Source: a virus. Taken from it: 39,138 nt of DNA. Both the position numbers and the translations under genes were made by a program. The notes beneath the pieces were generated by a model. The model worked only from the letters and a program-made list of their open reading frames with translations, did no database searches and was not told the origin of the DNA. Each line of letters begins with the position of its first letter. The first letter of the stretch is position 1. Below are positions 23,085-29,636 of the stretch, piece by piece. The stretch is from the IMG/VR virus record IMGVR_UViG_3300043468_000854, positions 1-39,138 of that record. One strand, given 5' to 3'.

Positions 23085-23112
23085 TTGACACGTTGCGCCG
23101 ATAGTGTATTCT
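23085..23112 (+). promoter_or_regulatory. Strong sigma70-type promoter P1
   Basis: TTGACA at 23085-23090, 16-base spacer ending CGATAGTG, TATTCT at 23107-23112. Shares spacer end, -10 context and downstream leader with the promoter at 27563, so the two modules are copies. Drives the small genes that open the early region. Confidence 0.8.
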
Positions 23113-23119
23113 ACACCCA

Positions 23120-23137
23120 TCGCGGTAAGGGCCGCGA
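23120..23137 (+). promoter_or_regulatory. 5' leader hairpin with TAAGGG loop (P1)
   Basis: TCGCGG (23120-23125) pairs with CCGCGA (23132-23137) and displays the hexaloop TAAGGG. It starts at or near the predicted transcript 5' end. The counterpart at 27603-27618 has a different stem sequence but the same loop. Confidence 0.7.
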
Positions 23138-23164
23138 GACGAAACACTAACCGGGAGAACAGTG

Positions 23165-23341
23165 ATGACAAAGCAGCAAGTCGAATCAATGGTGTGCACG
23201 ATCCTTTCAAACGAACCACACGGTTCAGACCTGTCTGCACTGACTGATTTCCAGATTGGTTTCTATCTGGAAGGCAGCAACTACGAAGCATCAGCAGCAA
23301 ACATTCGCAAGATGCGAAAAGCAATGGGCAACTGGGGCTGA
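23165..23341 (+). CDS. 58-residue early protein, unknown
   Basis: ATG 23165 with GGGAG 8 bases upstream. Sequence MTKQQVESMVCTILSNEPHG, then ALTDFQIGFYLEG and NIRKMRKAMGNWG at the end: likely a small helical protein without membrane segment. First gene after promoter P1 and its hairpin leader, and followed directly by a terminator, so it is a strongly expressed single-gene unit. Small early proteins often bind host targets; no function can be assigned. Confidence 0.7.
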   Translation: MTKQQVESMVCTILSNEPHGSDLSALTDFQIGFYLEGSNYEASAANIRKMRKAMGNWG

Positions 23342-23357
23342 CACACCCACCCCAAAC

Positions 23358-23396
23358 ACCCGGCGGACTGTCTGCCGGGTTTCCGAGCGGTTTTTT
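23358..23396 (+). terminator. Intrinsic terminator
   Basis: ACCCGGC (23358-23364) pairs with GCCGGGT (23374-23380) around a 9-base loop, followed by TTTCC and, after GAGCGG, a run of six T (23391-23396). Confidence 0.65.
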
Positions 23397-23410
23397 GAGG
23401 GATCAGAATC

Positions 23411-23533
23411 ATGCAGTGGGCAGTCTGGATTAGGCTAAGCGACGGCAGCGGGTACCGGTTTGGGGTGTACGACAGCCGCGAGGAGGCAAACGCGATTGCG
23501 GCGTTGGTGGGCGGGGTGGTGGAGTTGGTGTGA
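23411..23533 (+). CDS. 40-residue small protein, unknown
   Basis: ATG 23411, GAGG(G) ribosome site at 23397-23401, stop 23531-23533. MQWAVWIRLSDGSGYRFGVYDSREEANAIAALVGG followed by a short hydrophobic end: a compact beta-alpha-like pattern without known family. Lies between two terminators, so it forms its own transcription slot within the early region. Confidence 0.6.
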   Translation: MQWAVWIRLSDGSGYRFGVYDSREEANAIAALVGGVVELV

Positions 23534-23538
23534 CATCA

Positions 23539-23563
23539 GCCCGCCAACCGGCGGGCGTTTTTT
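23539..23563 (+). terminator. Strong intrinsic terminator
   Basis: GCCCGCC (23539-23545), loop AACC, GGCGGGC (23550-23556), then G and six T. Perfect 7-bp G+C stem. Confidence 0.85.
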
Positions 23564-23575
23564 CGGAGGGGCACA

Positions 23576-24070
23576 ATGGGGCATTTGATAACAACAGCCG
23601 AGCAACTGGCAGAGGCAATCGTCACGGACCCGGAGCGGGTGGCGGCGTGCTTGGGCCGGATCAACCGATTTGGAGGACAGGTGCCACACTGCACTGTGCT
23701 GCGGCACAGTCTGGAGGTGTACTACAGGATTGACGCTGACCCGGATTCATCGGACGCGGCGCGGCTGTGGGCACTTTTGCACGACTGCCACGAGATACTG
23801 ACCGGGGACGTGGTGCGCCCCTACGTCACTGCACGTCTGCGGATGGATCAGCAGGCGATTGATGACGCAATTGTGCGGCGGTTGCCGTTGCTGTTGCCAC
23901 AGCCCGAGAGCATGGACTGGGAGTCTGTATCCGCAGCCGATCGGGCGGTAGGTGAATGGGAGATGCTGGAAATCGGGCAGGGACGGGTGCCCTATTACCT
24001 TTGCGGCTACGCGGAGGATTCGTGGGCAAGTCTGGTGTGTGAACTGATTACGATCGGGGGTGCGGCGTGA
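23576..24070 (+). CDS. HD-domain phosphohydrolase, YfbR-like
   Basis: 164 residues. The metal-binding set is in order: VPHCTVLRHSLEV with His38 and His44, LLHDCHEILTGD with His69-Asp70, His72-Glu73 and Asp78, and ADRAVGEWEM with Asp122, the distal Asp of the family. YfbR-type enzymes are 5'-deoxynucleotidases, and phage versions are common, usually thought to balance nucleotide pools. Preceded by a terminator and a good ribosome site (GGAGGGG). The next gene overlaps as GTGA. Confidence 0.82.
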   Translation: MGHLITTAEQLAEAIVTDPERVAACLGRINRFGGQVPHCTVLRHSLEVYYRIDADPDSSDAARLWALLHDCHEILTGDVVRPYVTARLRMDQQAIDDAIVRRLPLLLPQPESMDWESVSAADRAVGEWEMLEIGQGRVPYYLCGYAEDSWASLVCELITIGGAA

Positions 24071-24504
24071 GTGATTCACAACTGAAGTCTCTGAAGGCAT
24101 TTGCCGAGCGTGAGCGTGGCCACCTTCTGGAGCACTGTCCGCCAATCCCGGTGGTATCAGATTGGTTTCTGGAGGTCGATCGCGATGGCCGACTTACAGG
24201 CCAGGTGATCAGCGGAGCCTGCACCAGTCACGTGCAGTACGATCCGAGGTTCCGCGCCGTGTTCCGCCATGACTGCACATTCTACAGCTCGGGGCTGGGC
24301 GAGTGGCTGCATGTGGTCGAGACATTCTGGCGGCAGACTCTGAGGCAGTGGCAATCTTACAGGCGACTCGGCGAGGTGCTTCAGGCTGCTGAAGACTGCA
24401 CGCCGGAGACGCATGAGGAACGCTGGCGGGCGGTCTATGAATGTCTCGGGTGGAATCCTGACACAGCACGAGAGCAGTATTTGGAGCGGAGGGCTGCACA
24501 ATGA
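24067..24504 (+). CDS. Conserved-type phage protein, unknown
   Basis: 145 residues from GTG 24067 (GTGA overlap). Helical ends (LKSLKAFAERERGHLLEHCPP; YRRLGEVLQAAEDCTPETHEERWRAVYECLG) around a beta middle that mentions no motif. Co-translated with the HD hydrolase and the next gene, so a role in nucleotide or DNA metabolism is conceivable but unproven. Confidence 0.6.
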   Translation: MSDSQLKSLKAFAERERGHLLEHCPPIPVVSDWFLEVDRDGRLTGQVISGACTSHVQYDPRFRAVFRHDCTFYSSGLGEWLHVVETFWRQTLRQWQSYRRLGEVLQAAEDCTPETHEERWRAVYECLGWNPDTAREQYLERRAAQ

Positions 24505-25088
24505 TCCCATTGGCAATCCGACGTCACAGCCTGCAGGATCTGACGCTGGGGCAGTCCACACTTCTGACAGTCCCGTCCTGCGAGGAACGCCAGATCCGGC
24601 GAGCGGTTGGCGTGTTGAACGCAGGACGCAGCGACGGGCTGCGGCTGAAGACCCTGCGGACTCCTGACGGCCTGCGGGTGTGGCTGGTCGAGTCCGTGGA
24701 GGTTGCCGACTGTCCGGAGTGGAAGACGGGCAAGTCCCGGAGGTTTCCGGGGCGTGATCCGGTGGCCGTGCAGAAGTCCGTGGTCAAACTCAATGAATGG
24801 GCGAGGGTGCTGCGAAGGCCGTACAGGTTTCGCGTGGTTGTTCGTGGCGGTGTGCCGATCGTTTTGAAGCTGCCGAAAAACAAGACGATACGCATCCGAC
24901 GTGAGGCGGAATTGTCACGAGTGATGCGGGCCGTTGAGCGTCTGCGAGCGGGTCAGGGTACAGTCGTGCGGGGCGTCGAAAGGTGCGATATCGTCCGGGC
25001 AAAATGGCGGATGAAAAAACGCGGCATTCGGTTCATTGTGCGGTGTATCGGGGAGTCAGTTTGGAATGTGGAGATGGTGAGCGAATGA
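24501..25088 (+). CDS. Basic protein of unknown function
   Basis: 195 residues, strongly basic (many Arg/Lys such as KRPYR- and RRSRRFPG-like runs), with a C-terminal helix rich in Arg. The pattern LPKNKTIRIRREAELSRVMRAVERLRAGQG suggests nucleic-acid contact. No recognised domain. ATGA overlaps link it to both neighbours in the early cluster. Confidence 0.58.
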   Translation: MIPLAIRRHSLQDLTLGQSTLLTVPSCEERQIRRAVGVLNAGRSDGLRLKTLRTPDGLRVWLVESVEVADCPEWKTGKSRRFPGRDPVAVQKSVVKLNEWARVLRRPYRFRVVVRGGVPIVLKLPKNKTIRIRREAELSRVMRAVERLRAGQGTVVRGVERCDIVRAKWRMKKRGIRFIVRCIGESVWNVEMVSE

Positions 25089-25312
25089 GTGACCCAACAC
25101 AGCGGGCGTTAAGCGAGGCATCATCCATGATCGGCAGGCGTGAGGACCGCATTCAGCGGGCACTGAAGGTGCTGCAGAAGGCGCAGCGGTATGATCTGCA
25201 GTCGCTTGGCGATTATCAGGGCGAGGGCATGGTCCACAGCGATAGCGGTGACTATGTTGACGCAGACGACGTAGACCGAGCAATCCAGATTCTACAGGAG
25301 GGGCAAACATGA
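25085..25312 (+). CDS. Small acidic protein, possibly related to its neighbour
   Basis: 75 residues. A first helix (IQRALKVLQKAQRYDL) and a C-terminal VDADDVDRAIQILQEG. The latter resembles SQDVDGAIETLLRG in the gene at 25309, so the two may be diverged tandem paralogues. Function unknown. Translated by ATGA coupling. Confidence 0.58.
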   Translation: MSDPTQRALSEASSMIGRREDRIQRALKVLQKAQRYDLQSLGDYQGEGMVHSDSGDYVDADDVDRAIQILQEGQT

Positions 25313-25566
25313 GTGAGCTGGCAAAAACAATTGAACGTCTGGAGCTGTGGGCGGAGTATTGGACGCCGCACCAGCCTCCCGAATTCATCGCCGATTTGAA
25401 TGCGCTGATCGGCACGGCAAAGGCGGCGATGCGAGTGGCTGCGACGCTGGAAAACGCAGAGCGGATTATGCTGATGCACGAGGACGATGAAGTGGAATCA
25501 TACGCAGTACCATCGCAGGACGTGGACGGTGCGATTGAGACACTGTTGAGAGGGGACGTGCTATGA
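25309..25566 (+). CDS. Small protein, possible paralogue of the upstream gene
   Basis: 85 residues. N-terminal amphipathic helices (LAKTIERLELWAEYWTPHQ), Asp/Glu-rich middle, and the ending QDVDGAIETLLRG that parallels 25085-25312. No family recognised. ATGA overlaps at both ends tie it into one operon with the glycosyltransferase-methyltransferase gene. Confidence 0.58.
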   Translation: MSELAKTIERLELWAEYWTPHQPPEFIADLNALIGTAKAAMRVAATLENAERIMLMHEDDEVESYAVPSQDVDGAIETLLRGDVL

Positions 25567-26771
25567 CCAGTCCCCACATTCTCTGCATCATGTCCCATTA
25601 CACGGACCCCGTGTTGTCTTTGAGGCGTCTTGAGATCAGCCGGGCGACACTGCTGCCGTCATTGGCAGCACAGACGCGAAAGCCCACGCTGCACATCGTG
25701 GTGAGCCAGCATGATCCGTACTTGCGGCAGCGATTGATTGAATACGACGCGACAGGCTGCGAGTGCTTTTTTCTGTATCGGGACACGTGGAAGCTGTACG
25801 GCGAGAACTGGCAGATCCCGCAGACACACTGCATCGTCGGGCGTGTTGACGATGATGACGTTCTGCGGGCTGACTTCTGCGCGGTCGTTCATCACTGCGG
25901 AATGGTGCACCGTGAGCGGGCAATCATCTGGCCGCTTGGCCTGGTGTATTGGCGGGGGCAGATGTTCAGGCTGGAACACAACGGCAACCAGTACCTAACG
26001 CTGAGCACGTCTCGGGGAATTGATCCGCACCACAAGGCCCATGCCGTGATTCAGCGGGAATGGCGGAGCGTGCGAGCATCGTTCAAGCCGGGATGGATCT
26101 GGGTGAGACACGGGGATTCGGAGACATCGACACTGCCGAAGTATCGGGCGACACCTGCGGGCAATTGGCAGTCAGGCAAGTGGCCAGTGGATCTGCAGGC
26201 CGTCGATGCAGCGATTGCACCCAGCGGGCAGGCGTCTGCAGACTATCGCGAGCACGGGAAACGGGCGCGAGGAATGCGCGTCAGTCAGTGGCTGAGCGTG
26301 TACGGTTCGGACAAAGTCTCCGTGCACAACTACGGGTCATTCTACGACGATCTGTTTCAGCGGCTGAGACCGCAGGCACTGCTGGAGATTGGGGTATATC
26401 GCGGGGCCAGTTTGAGGGCGTGGCAGGCTGCTGGTGTGCCGAAGGCGATCGGGGTAGATAACGATCCGGCAACGGCATCACTCGACCGGCACGTGCTGCT
26501 GGCAGATATGCCGCGGCAGGCGTATGCTGTGGCGGAGCAGGTGGGATTGCTCGATGTCATCATTGACGATGGCAGCCACCTGTATTACGACTACACGGCG
26601 ACTGCTGACGTGCTCCTGCAGCGACTGAGACTCGGTGGAGTGTACGTGATCGAGGATATCCAGACGCAAGACAGTGTCGATGCACTGAGGGCTGCAGGAT
26701 GGCAGATTGAGGACTGGCGCGAATCAACGGGTAGGTACGATGATGTTATTGCGTGGAAAGAAAGGGTTTGA
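25563..26771 (+). CDS. Glycosyltransferase-like and SAM methyltransferase fusion
   Basis: 402 residues in two domains. Residues 1-215 look like a GT-A-type sugar transferase of the putative rhamnosyltransferase kind: HILCIMSHYTD, then LPSLAAQTRKPTLHIVVSQ, a DxD-like RVDDDD at 94-99, and KPGWIWVRHGDS. Residues 240-402 are a class I methyltransferase similar to sugar O-methyltransferases (macrocin type): YGSDKVSVHNYGSFYDDL, LLEIGVYRGASL (273-284), DVIIDDGSH (331-339) and GGVYVIEDI. One protein could add a sugar and methylate it. Phage substrate unknown. Ends in GRYDDVIAW, which recurs as a remnant at 27063. Confidence 0.75.
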   Translation: MTSPHILCIMSHYTDPVLSLRRLEISRATLLPSLAAQTRKPTLHIVVSQHDPYLRQRLIEYDATGCECFFLYRDTWKLYGENWQIPQTHCIVGRVDDDDVLRADFCAVVHHCGMVHRERAIIWPLGLVYWRGQMFRLEHNGNQYLTLSTSRGIDPHHKAHAVIQREWRSVRASFKPGWIWVRHGDSETSTLPKYRATPAGNWQSGKWPVDLQAVDAAIAPSGQASADYREHGKRARGMRVSQWLSVYGSDKVSVHNYGSFYDDLFQRLRPQALLEIGVYRGASLRAWQAAGVPKAIGVDNDPATASLDRHVLLADMPRQAYAVAEQVGLLDVIIDDGSHLYYDYTATADVLLQRLRLGGVYVIEDIQTQDSVDALRAAGWQIEDWRESTGRYDDVIAWKERV

Positions 26772-26773
26772 AA

Positions 26774-27073
26774 ATGAAGATCGGAAAATCAGACGTTCCA
26801 TATCGGTGTTTTGCTCGTACAATTATGCGGTGGGACAGCATTCAGAAAAAGCTGCGAGTGTTGCGAATTTGTTGGGCGAAACACGGAGGTCCGGTGGTGA
26901 ATGTTTCGCACGACGCGCCCCCATCTCCCAAGGGATACACAGCAGCACTGAGCGTTGCGTTGACCGCGCGGATGCGGCTGGTATCGTTTCATCGCGAGTG
27001 CTCTGGGTGGTGGCTGACAGTCGGCTCGGTACAAATACATTATGAGCGAAGCTACGGTGGCTGGCAGGTATGA
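26774..27073 (+). CDS. Inserted small gene, unknown
   Basis: 99 residues from ATG 26774 (two bases after the upstream stop; longer in-frame starts overlap that gene). Basic and aromatic sequence with no family (MKIGKSDVPYRCFARTIMRW, later RMRLVSFHRECSGWWLTVGS). The gene separates the fusion gene from a duplicated 3' end of that gene, so it probably arrived as an insertion. Its codon use is somewhat more A+T-rich near the 5' end. Function cannot be inferred. Confidence 0.58.
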   Translation: MKIGKSDVPYRCFARTIMRWDSIQKKLRVLRICWAKHGGPVVNVSHDAPPSPKGYTAALSVALTARMRLVSFHRECSGWWLTVGSVQIHYERSYGGWQV

Positions 27074-27104
27074 TGACGTGATTGCTTGGAGGGTGAAGGA
27101 ATGA
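27063..27104 (+). pseudogene. Duplicated 3' remnant of the methyltransferase-fusion gene
   Basis: Reading GGC AGG TAT GAT GAC and on, this stretch encodes GRYDDVIAWRVKE and a stop. The first nine residues equal the end of the gene at 25563 (26730-26756, GRYDDVIAW), with five synonymous differences in 27 bases. Its TGA overlaps the ATG at 27101 as ATGA. It marks where the ancestral fusion gene ended before 26774-27073 was inserted. Confidence 0.75.
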
Positions 27105-27307
27105 AAACGAGTGACCTGAGCAAAGGCGAACAGCGAATGCTGCAGATGATTGCAGGGGCGATGCAGCAGAGTACACCAGAGGAGCACGACGCTGAATTCG
27201 GTGAGGGTGGGCTGGAGGCGTTTTTGCGCGGCATCCTGATGCGGATTCAGAATGCACGCAACTCGGCACGGATGACGTTGCGGGATCTGGAGGGGCCACC
27301 AAGATGA
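27101..27307 (+). CDS. Small helical protein, unknown
   Basis: 68 residues, Met/Gln/Glu-rich helices (LSKGEQRMLQMIAGAMQQ; LEAFLRGILMRIQNARNSARMTLRDL). No membrane segment, no family. The start ATG lies in the ATGA junction left from the ancestral arrangement with the methyltransferase-fusion gene. ATGA overlap with the next gene. Confidence 0.6.
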   Translation: MKTSDLSKGEQRMLQMIAGAMQQSTPEEHDAEFGEGGLEAFLRGILMRIQNARNSARMTLRDLEGPPR

Positions 27308-27543
27308 GTGAGCAATTTTGGCTGTTTGCCGGTTGGCATCAGCGAGCAATGGGCGGCATTTACGATCTGATGGCACGGTATCAGACGCGCGACGCGGCAC
27401 TGGCTGCAGCCGAGGACGCGGCGACGCGGCTGCGCGTCAAATGGTGGCAGGTGGTCGATGCAGCATCCGCTACCATTGTTGCTCGATCCGACTGTCTGCC
27501 ATACGGTGGACAGCGGATTTGCCCGCCACCAGAAAAAAAATAA
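27304..27543 (+). CDS. Small protein, unknown
   Basis: 79 residues with Trp-rich start (SEQFWLFAGWHQRAM), a helix (RDAALAAAEDAATRLRVKWWQVVDA) and a Pro/Lys end. No recognised domain. Last gene before promoter P2. Confidence 0.58.
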   Translation: MSEQFWLFAGWHQRAMGGIYDLMARYQTRDAALAAAEDAATRLRVKWWQVVDAASATIVARSDCLPYGGQRICPPPEKK

Positions 27544-27562
27544 AAAAACAGACTGAATGGGA

Positions 27563-27590
27563 TTGACACCCCGTGTCGATAGTGTATACT
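27563..27590 (+). promoter_or_regulatory. Strong sigma70-type promoter P2
   Basis: TTGACA at 27563-27568, 16-base spacer ending CGATAGTG, TATACT at 27585-27590. It shares with P1 the TTGACAC start, the CGATAGTGTAT motif, and the leader below. Preceded by an A-rich stretch (27534-27550, 15 of 17 bases A) that may help as an UP element. Confidence 0.85.
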
Positions 27591-27602
27591 GTACCCATGC
27601 GA

Positions 27603-27618
27603 GCAACTAAGGGGTTGC
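27603..27618 (+). promoter_or_regulatory. 5' leader hairpin with TAAGGG loop (P2)
   Basis: GCAAC (27603-27607) pairs with GTTGC (27614-27618) around TAAGGG. All stem bases differ from the P1 hairpin but are again complementary and the loop is identical, so structure and loop are conserved. Confidence 0.72.
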
Positions 27619-27647
27619 GAGCGACACAAAAAACTGGGAGAACGACG

Positions 27648-27845
27648 ATGACTGGCAAGCTTGTAACTGTGACCTGCAAGGCGTTCGGTGGACGAATCGG
27701 CACACACACCTGCAGCGTTGACGCTGATGGCACTGTGCGAGTGTGGGACAGTGTGGCACAGTACTACACCACCTGCCACAGCCTGAGCGACCGCACGATG
27801 AAGCGACTTCGCAAACTGGCTGCAAAGTCTGGCATTGACGGCTGA
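27648..27845 (+). CDS. 65-residue early protein, unknown
   Basis: ATG 27648 with GGGAG as the ribosome site; the leader end GGGAGAACGACG resembles GGGAGAACAGTG before 23165. MTGKLVTVTCKAFGGRIGTHTCSVDADGTVRVWDSVAQYYTTCHSLS shows a beta-sandwich style with three cysteines, then a Lys/Arg helix (DRTMKRLRKLAAKSG). First gene behind P2 and followed by a terminator: a highly expressed early unit. Function unknown. Confidence 0.68.
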   Translation: MTGKLVTVTCKAFGGRIGTHTCSVDADGTVRVWDSVAQYYTTCHSLSDRTMKRLRKLAAKSGIDG

Positions 27846-27863
27846 GCGGCACAACAAACACAC

Positions 27864-27888
27864 ACCCGCTGCACAGTGCGGCGGGTTT
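27864..27888 (+). terminator. Intrinsic terminator
   Basis: ACCCGCTGCA (27864-27873) pairs with TGCGGCGGGT (27877-27886) with one T-G wobble around CAG, then TTTCT. Preceded by ACAACAAACACA, as in the terminator at 28204. Confidence 0.75.
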
Positions 27889-27917
27889 CTCTGGACAATC
27901 ATTGAAGGATCAGAACA

Positions 27918-28190
27918 ATGAGCGGAAAATACTACGCGGTTGCAGATGTTGGTGGCCCGATCAGCGTGCGGATTTATGCAGACTCTGCCTCACTGGCTGC
28001 GGTTTGGTTTGCGGCGCAGAAAACCAATTTCGCGGACGCAGGACGGACGGACGCTGAGGACGATCTGGAGATCGAGGGTGACGGAATGGACTCAGCAGAT
28101 TTCGCCGACGCAATGGGGGCTCTCGGGTGGAGTCCGATTTATTTGGACATCTGCGACGATGGTCAGTGGTCCCTGTGGGGCAAAGTCTGA
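27918..28190 (+). CDS. Small acidic protein, unknown
   Basis: 90 residues from ATG 27918. The leader GGATCAGAACA resembles GGATCAGAATC before the gene at 23411, so the ribosome-site cassettes are related. Beta-like N-terminus (KYYAVADVGGPISVRIYADSASLAAVWFAAQ) and Asp-rich middle. The opening resembles the style of MQWAVWIRLSDGSGYRF at 23411. Function unknown; it lies between two terminators. Confidence 0.6.
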   Translation: MSGKYYAVADVGGPISVRIYADSASLAAVWFAAQKTNFADAGRTDAEDDLEIEGDGMDSADFADAMGALGWSPIYLDICDDGQWSLWGKV

Positions 28191-28203
28191 CACAACAAAC
28201 ACA

Positions 28204-28232
28204 GCCCCGCTGCGAGTGCGGCGGGGCCTTTT
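28204..28232 (+). terminator. Strong intrinsic terminator
   Basis: GCCCCGCTGC (28204-28213), loop GAGT, GCGGCGGGGC (28218-28227): ten pairs with one T-G wobble, then CTTTT. Upstream ACAACAAACACA as before the terminator at 27864. Confidence 0.82.
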
Positions 28233-28247
28233 GCGGGAGGGTGTGCA

Positions 28248-28622
28248 ATGGACAACATGTTTGCAAATGTGGCACCGCGAAACCTCAGCCCGAGGCACTA
28301 CGGTGATTTTCCGTTCGGTGGCCATGACGTGAGTCATTGGGGCGTGCGGGCTGGCTGGTGGCAGTGTCGTGATGGTGTGTACCGTCATGTGCTTGCCCGG
28401 ATGTCGTCGAGCCACTGGCAGCACTGGGTGGGCCGCGACGGCAATGGCAGGATGGGGTGGGGTGACTGGGGGAACTATGTCCCGCAGCCGCAGGGTGCGA
28501 CTCCGCACCCATTTGACCTGATTGAGTTTGTCGGGCTGGATTGTGGCGGATCTGGTCTCCAGTGGAGGCCAGGAGCACGAATCGTGTCGTGCAGGTGTAA
28601 TCGTTGCCAGGAGGTGGAGTGA
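28248..28622 (+). CDS. Trp/His/Gly-rich protein, unknown
   Basis: 124 residues, rich in Trp, His and Gly (HDVSHWGVRAGWWQCRDGVYRHVL; SSSHWQHWVGRDGNGRMGWGDWGNYV), with a C-terminal CRCNRC cysteine cluster. It may be a small metal-binding or carbohydrate-binding protein; no family is recognised. Starts behind a GGGAGGG ribosome site after the terminator. TGATG overlap with the next gene. Confidence 0.58.
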   Translation: MDNMFANVAPRNLSPRHYGDFPFGGHDVSHWGVRAGWWQCRDGVYRHVLARMSSSHWQHWVGRDGNGRMGWGDWGNYVPQPQGATPHPFDLIEFVGLDCGGSGLQWRPGARIVSCRCNRCQEVE

Positions 28623-28699
28623 TGCAGACACTGATTGCGTGCCTGATTGCGGTGGCGTTTGGTGTGGCGGTGGCGTCACAGTTTGGGGGTGAGAGATGA
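28622..28699 (+). CDS. 25-residue hydrophobic peptide
   Basis: MQTLIACLIAVAFGVAVAS then a short charged end: essentially one membrane segment. Coupled to neighbours by TGATG at the start and ATGA at the end. Small membrane peptides in phage early regions often act in superinfection exclusion or regulation, but this is only a possibility. Confidence 0.5.
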   Translation: MQTLIACLIAVAFGVAVASQFGGER

Positions 28700-28893
28700 G
28701 CAACGAAGAAAAATGGCAGGTGCTCTGGAACCACGACGTGCAATTCGGGTTCACGTGCGGTGCGTTTGCCGGGGTCTTCGGATTGGTCCTGATGTTTTTT
28801 GCACTGGACTGGTTCGCCCGCATCGTGACAGGCAGCCGCAAGCAGCCGCAACGTCAGGCGGTCAGAGGACAAAACGGAGGCCGGGGGCAATGA
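28696..28893 (+). CDS. Small single-pass membrane protein
   Basis: 65 residues: charged N-terminus (SNEEKWQVLWNHDVQ), one hydrophobic segment (FTCGAFAGVFGLVLMFFALDWFARIV, residues 19-44) and a basic Gln/Arg tail (SRKQPQRQAVRGQNGG). ATGA overlap upstream and downstream. May form a pair with the 25-residue membrane peptide. Function unknown. Confidence 0.6.
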   Translation: MSNEEKWQVLWNHDVQFGFTCGAFAGVFGLVLMFFALDWFARIVTGSRKQPQRQAVRGQNGGRGQ

Positions 28894-29129
28894 TGGACAA
28901 GCGGTTGGAAATCGTCGAGCGGTTGAAGAGTCTGGAGGCGTATCTTTGCACTGGCAAGCGAACCAAACGCGAATGCTGCAATGCCTGCGGGTACGCATAT
29001 GAACGAGCATTCAGCCGGGATCTGGAAGATCTTGAAACGCTGGGGAGCGGCGTTGTGCGGGTGGTCGATCCCGGCAAGCGGTCACAGTATTACTGCCCAC
29101 GGGCGAAGGCAATTTTTCGACACAAGTGA
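28890..29129 (+). CDS. Small Cys-containing, possibly winged-helix protein
   Basis: 79 residues. LEIVERLKSLEAYLCTGKRTKRECCNACGYAYERAFSRDLEDLETLGSGVVRVVDPGKRSQYYCPR: an N-terminal helix, a Cys-rich segment CCNAC with a further Cys later, then a strand-turn-strand like a wing. Such layout suggests a small DNA-binding protein. Alternative start at 28893 removes one Met. Confidence 0.58.
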   Translation: MMDKRLEIVERLKSLEAYLCTGKRTKRECCNACGYAYERAFSRDLEDLETLGSGVVRVVDPGKRSQYYCPRAKAIFRHK

Positions 29130-29130
29130 G

Positions 29131-29217
29131 GCCCTTCGGGCGGCGGTAACGCTGTCCGGTCCCCTGGTCCTGCAGTCCGCAGCCACGAGCCTCGTGGCGA
29201 CTCCCGGTGACTGCAGG
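29131..29217 (+). ncRNA. Structured non-coding leader or small RNA candidate
   Basis: In a 165-base gap: GCCC-TTC-GGGC near 29132-29142, then a nested fold in which CCTGCAGTC (29169-29177) pairs perfectly with GACTGCAGG (29209-29217) and encloses GCCACGA-GCC-TCGTGGC (29182-29198). These perfect helices of 9 and 7 pairs exceed what chance readily gives. No terminator T run follows. It may be a leader element of the gene at 29295 or a stable small RNA. Confidence 0.45.
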
Positions 29218-29294
29218 GCCGGGGACGAATACACGATGCAGCGTATGGTGCGCTGCGGGTTTGGTTGGTTGGTTGATTTTCGGAGGGAACTGAG

Positions 29295-29627
29295 ATGAGC
29301 AAGATTACACGAAGCCGTCTGAACATGGGCCAGACGGTCACGGTTGGGCAGTGGTTGACACTGCACGCAGAGGAATGCAGTCAGGCAACTGTGCCGGAGA
29401 TCAGGAAGCGACTTGCAGCAGACACGGGAATCACAGTGGCGGAAAACGCACTGCGGTCGATGTTGCAGACGTGCAAGATTGTCCCGAAGCGGCAGAAGGT
29501 CAGCGGTGAGTTGACAGACAGGACCGGTGTTGTTGCAAGGTCGGTGATTGAGATTCTGCAGCAGCTGGGAATGCCAGTGCCTGACGATTTGCGGTCCGTG
29601 GCAATGCGGCGCAAGATTCAGGACTGA
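29295..29627 (+). CDS. Small DNA-binding-like regulator, unknown
   Basis: 110 residues. SQATVPEIRKRLAADTGITVAENALRSMLQTCKI (residues about 29-62) has the helix spacing of a winged helix-turn-helix. Basic N-terminus and a C-terminal helix pair. It lies behind the structured element and is followed by a terminator, so it seems a self-contained transcription unit. A regulatory role is inferred from fold pattern alone. Confidence 0.58.
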   Translation: MSKITRSRLNMGQTVTVGQWLTLHAEECSQATVPEIRKRLAADTGITVAENALRSMLQTCKIVPKRQKVSGELTDRTGVVARSVIEILQQLGMPVPDDLRSVAMRRKIQD

Positions 29628-29636
29628 GACAACAAC

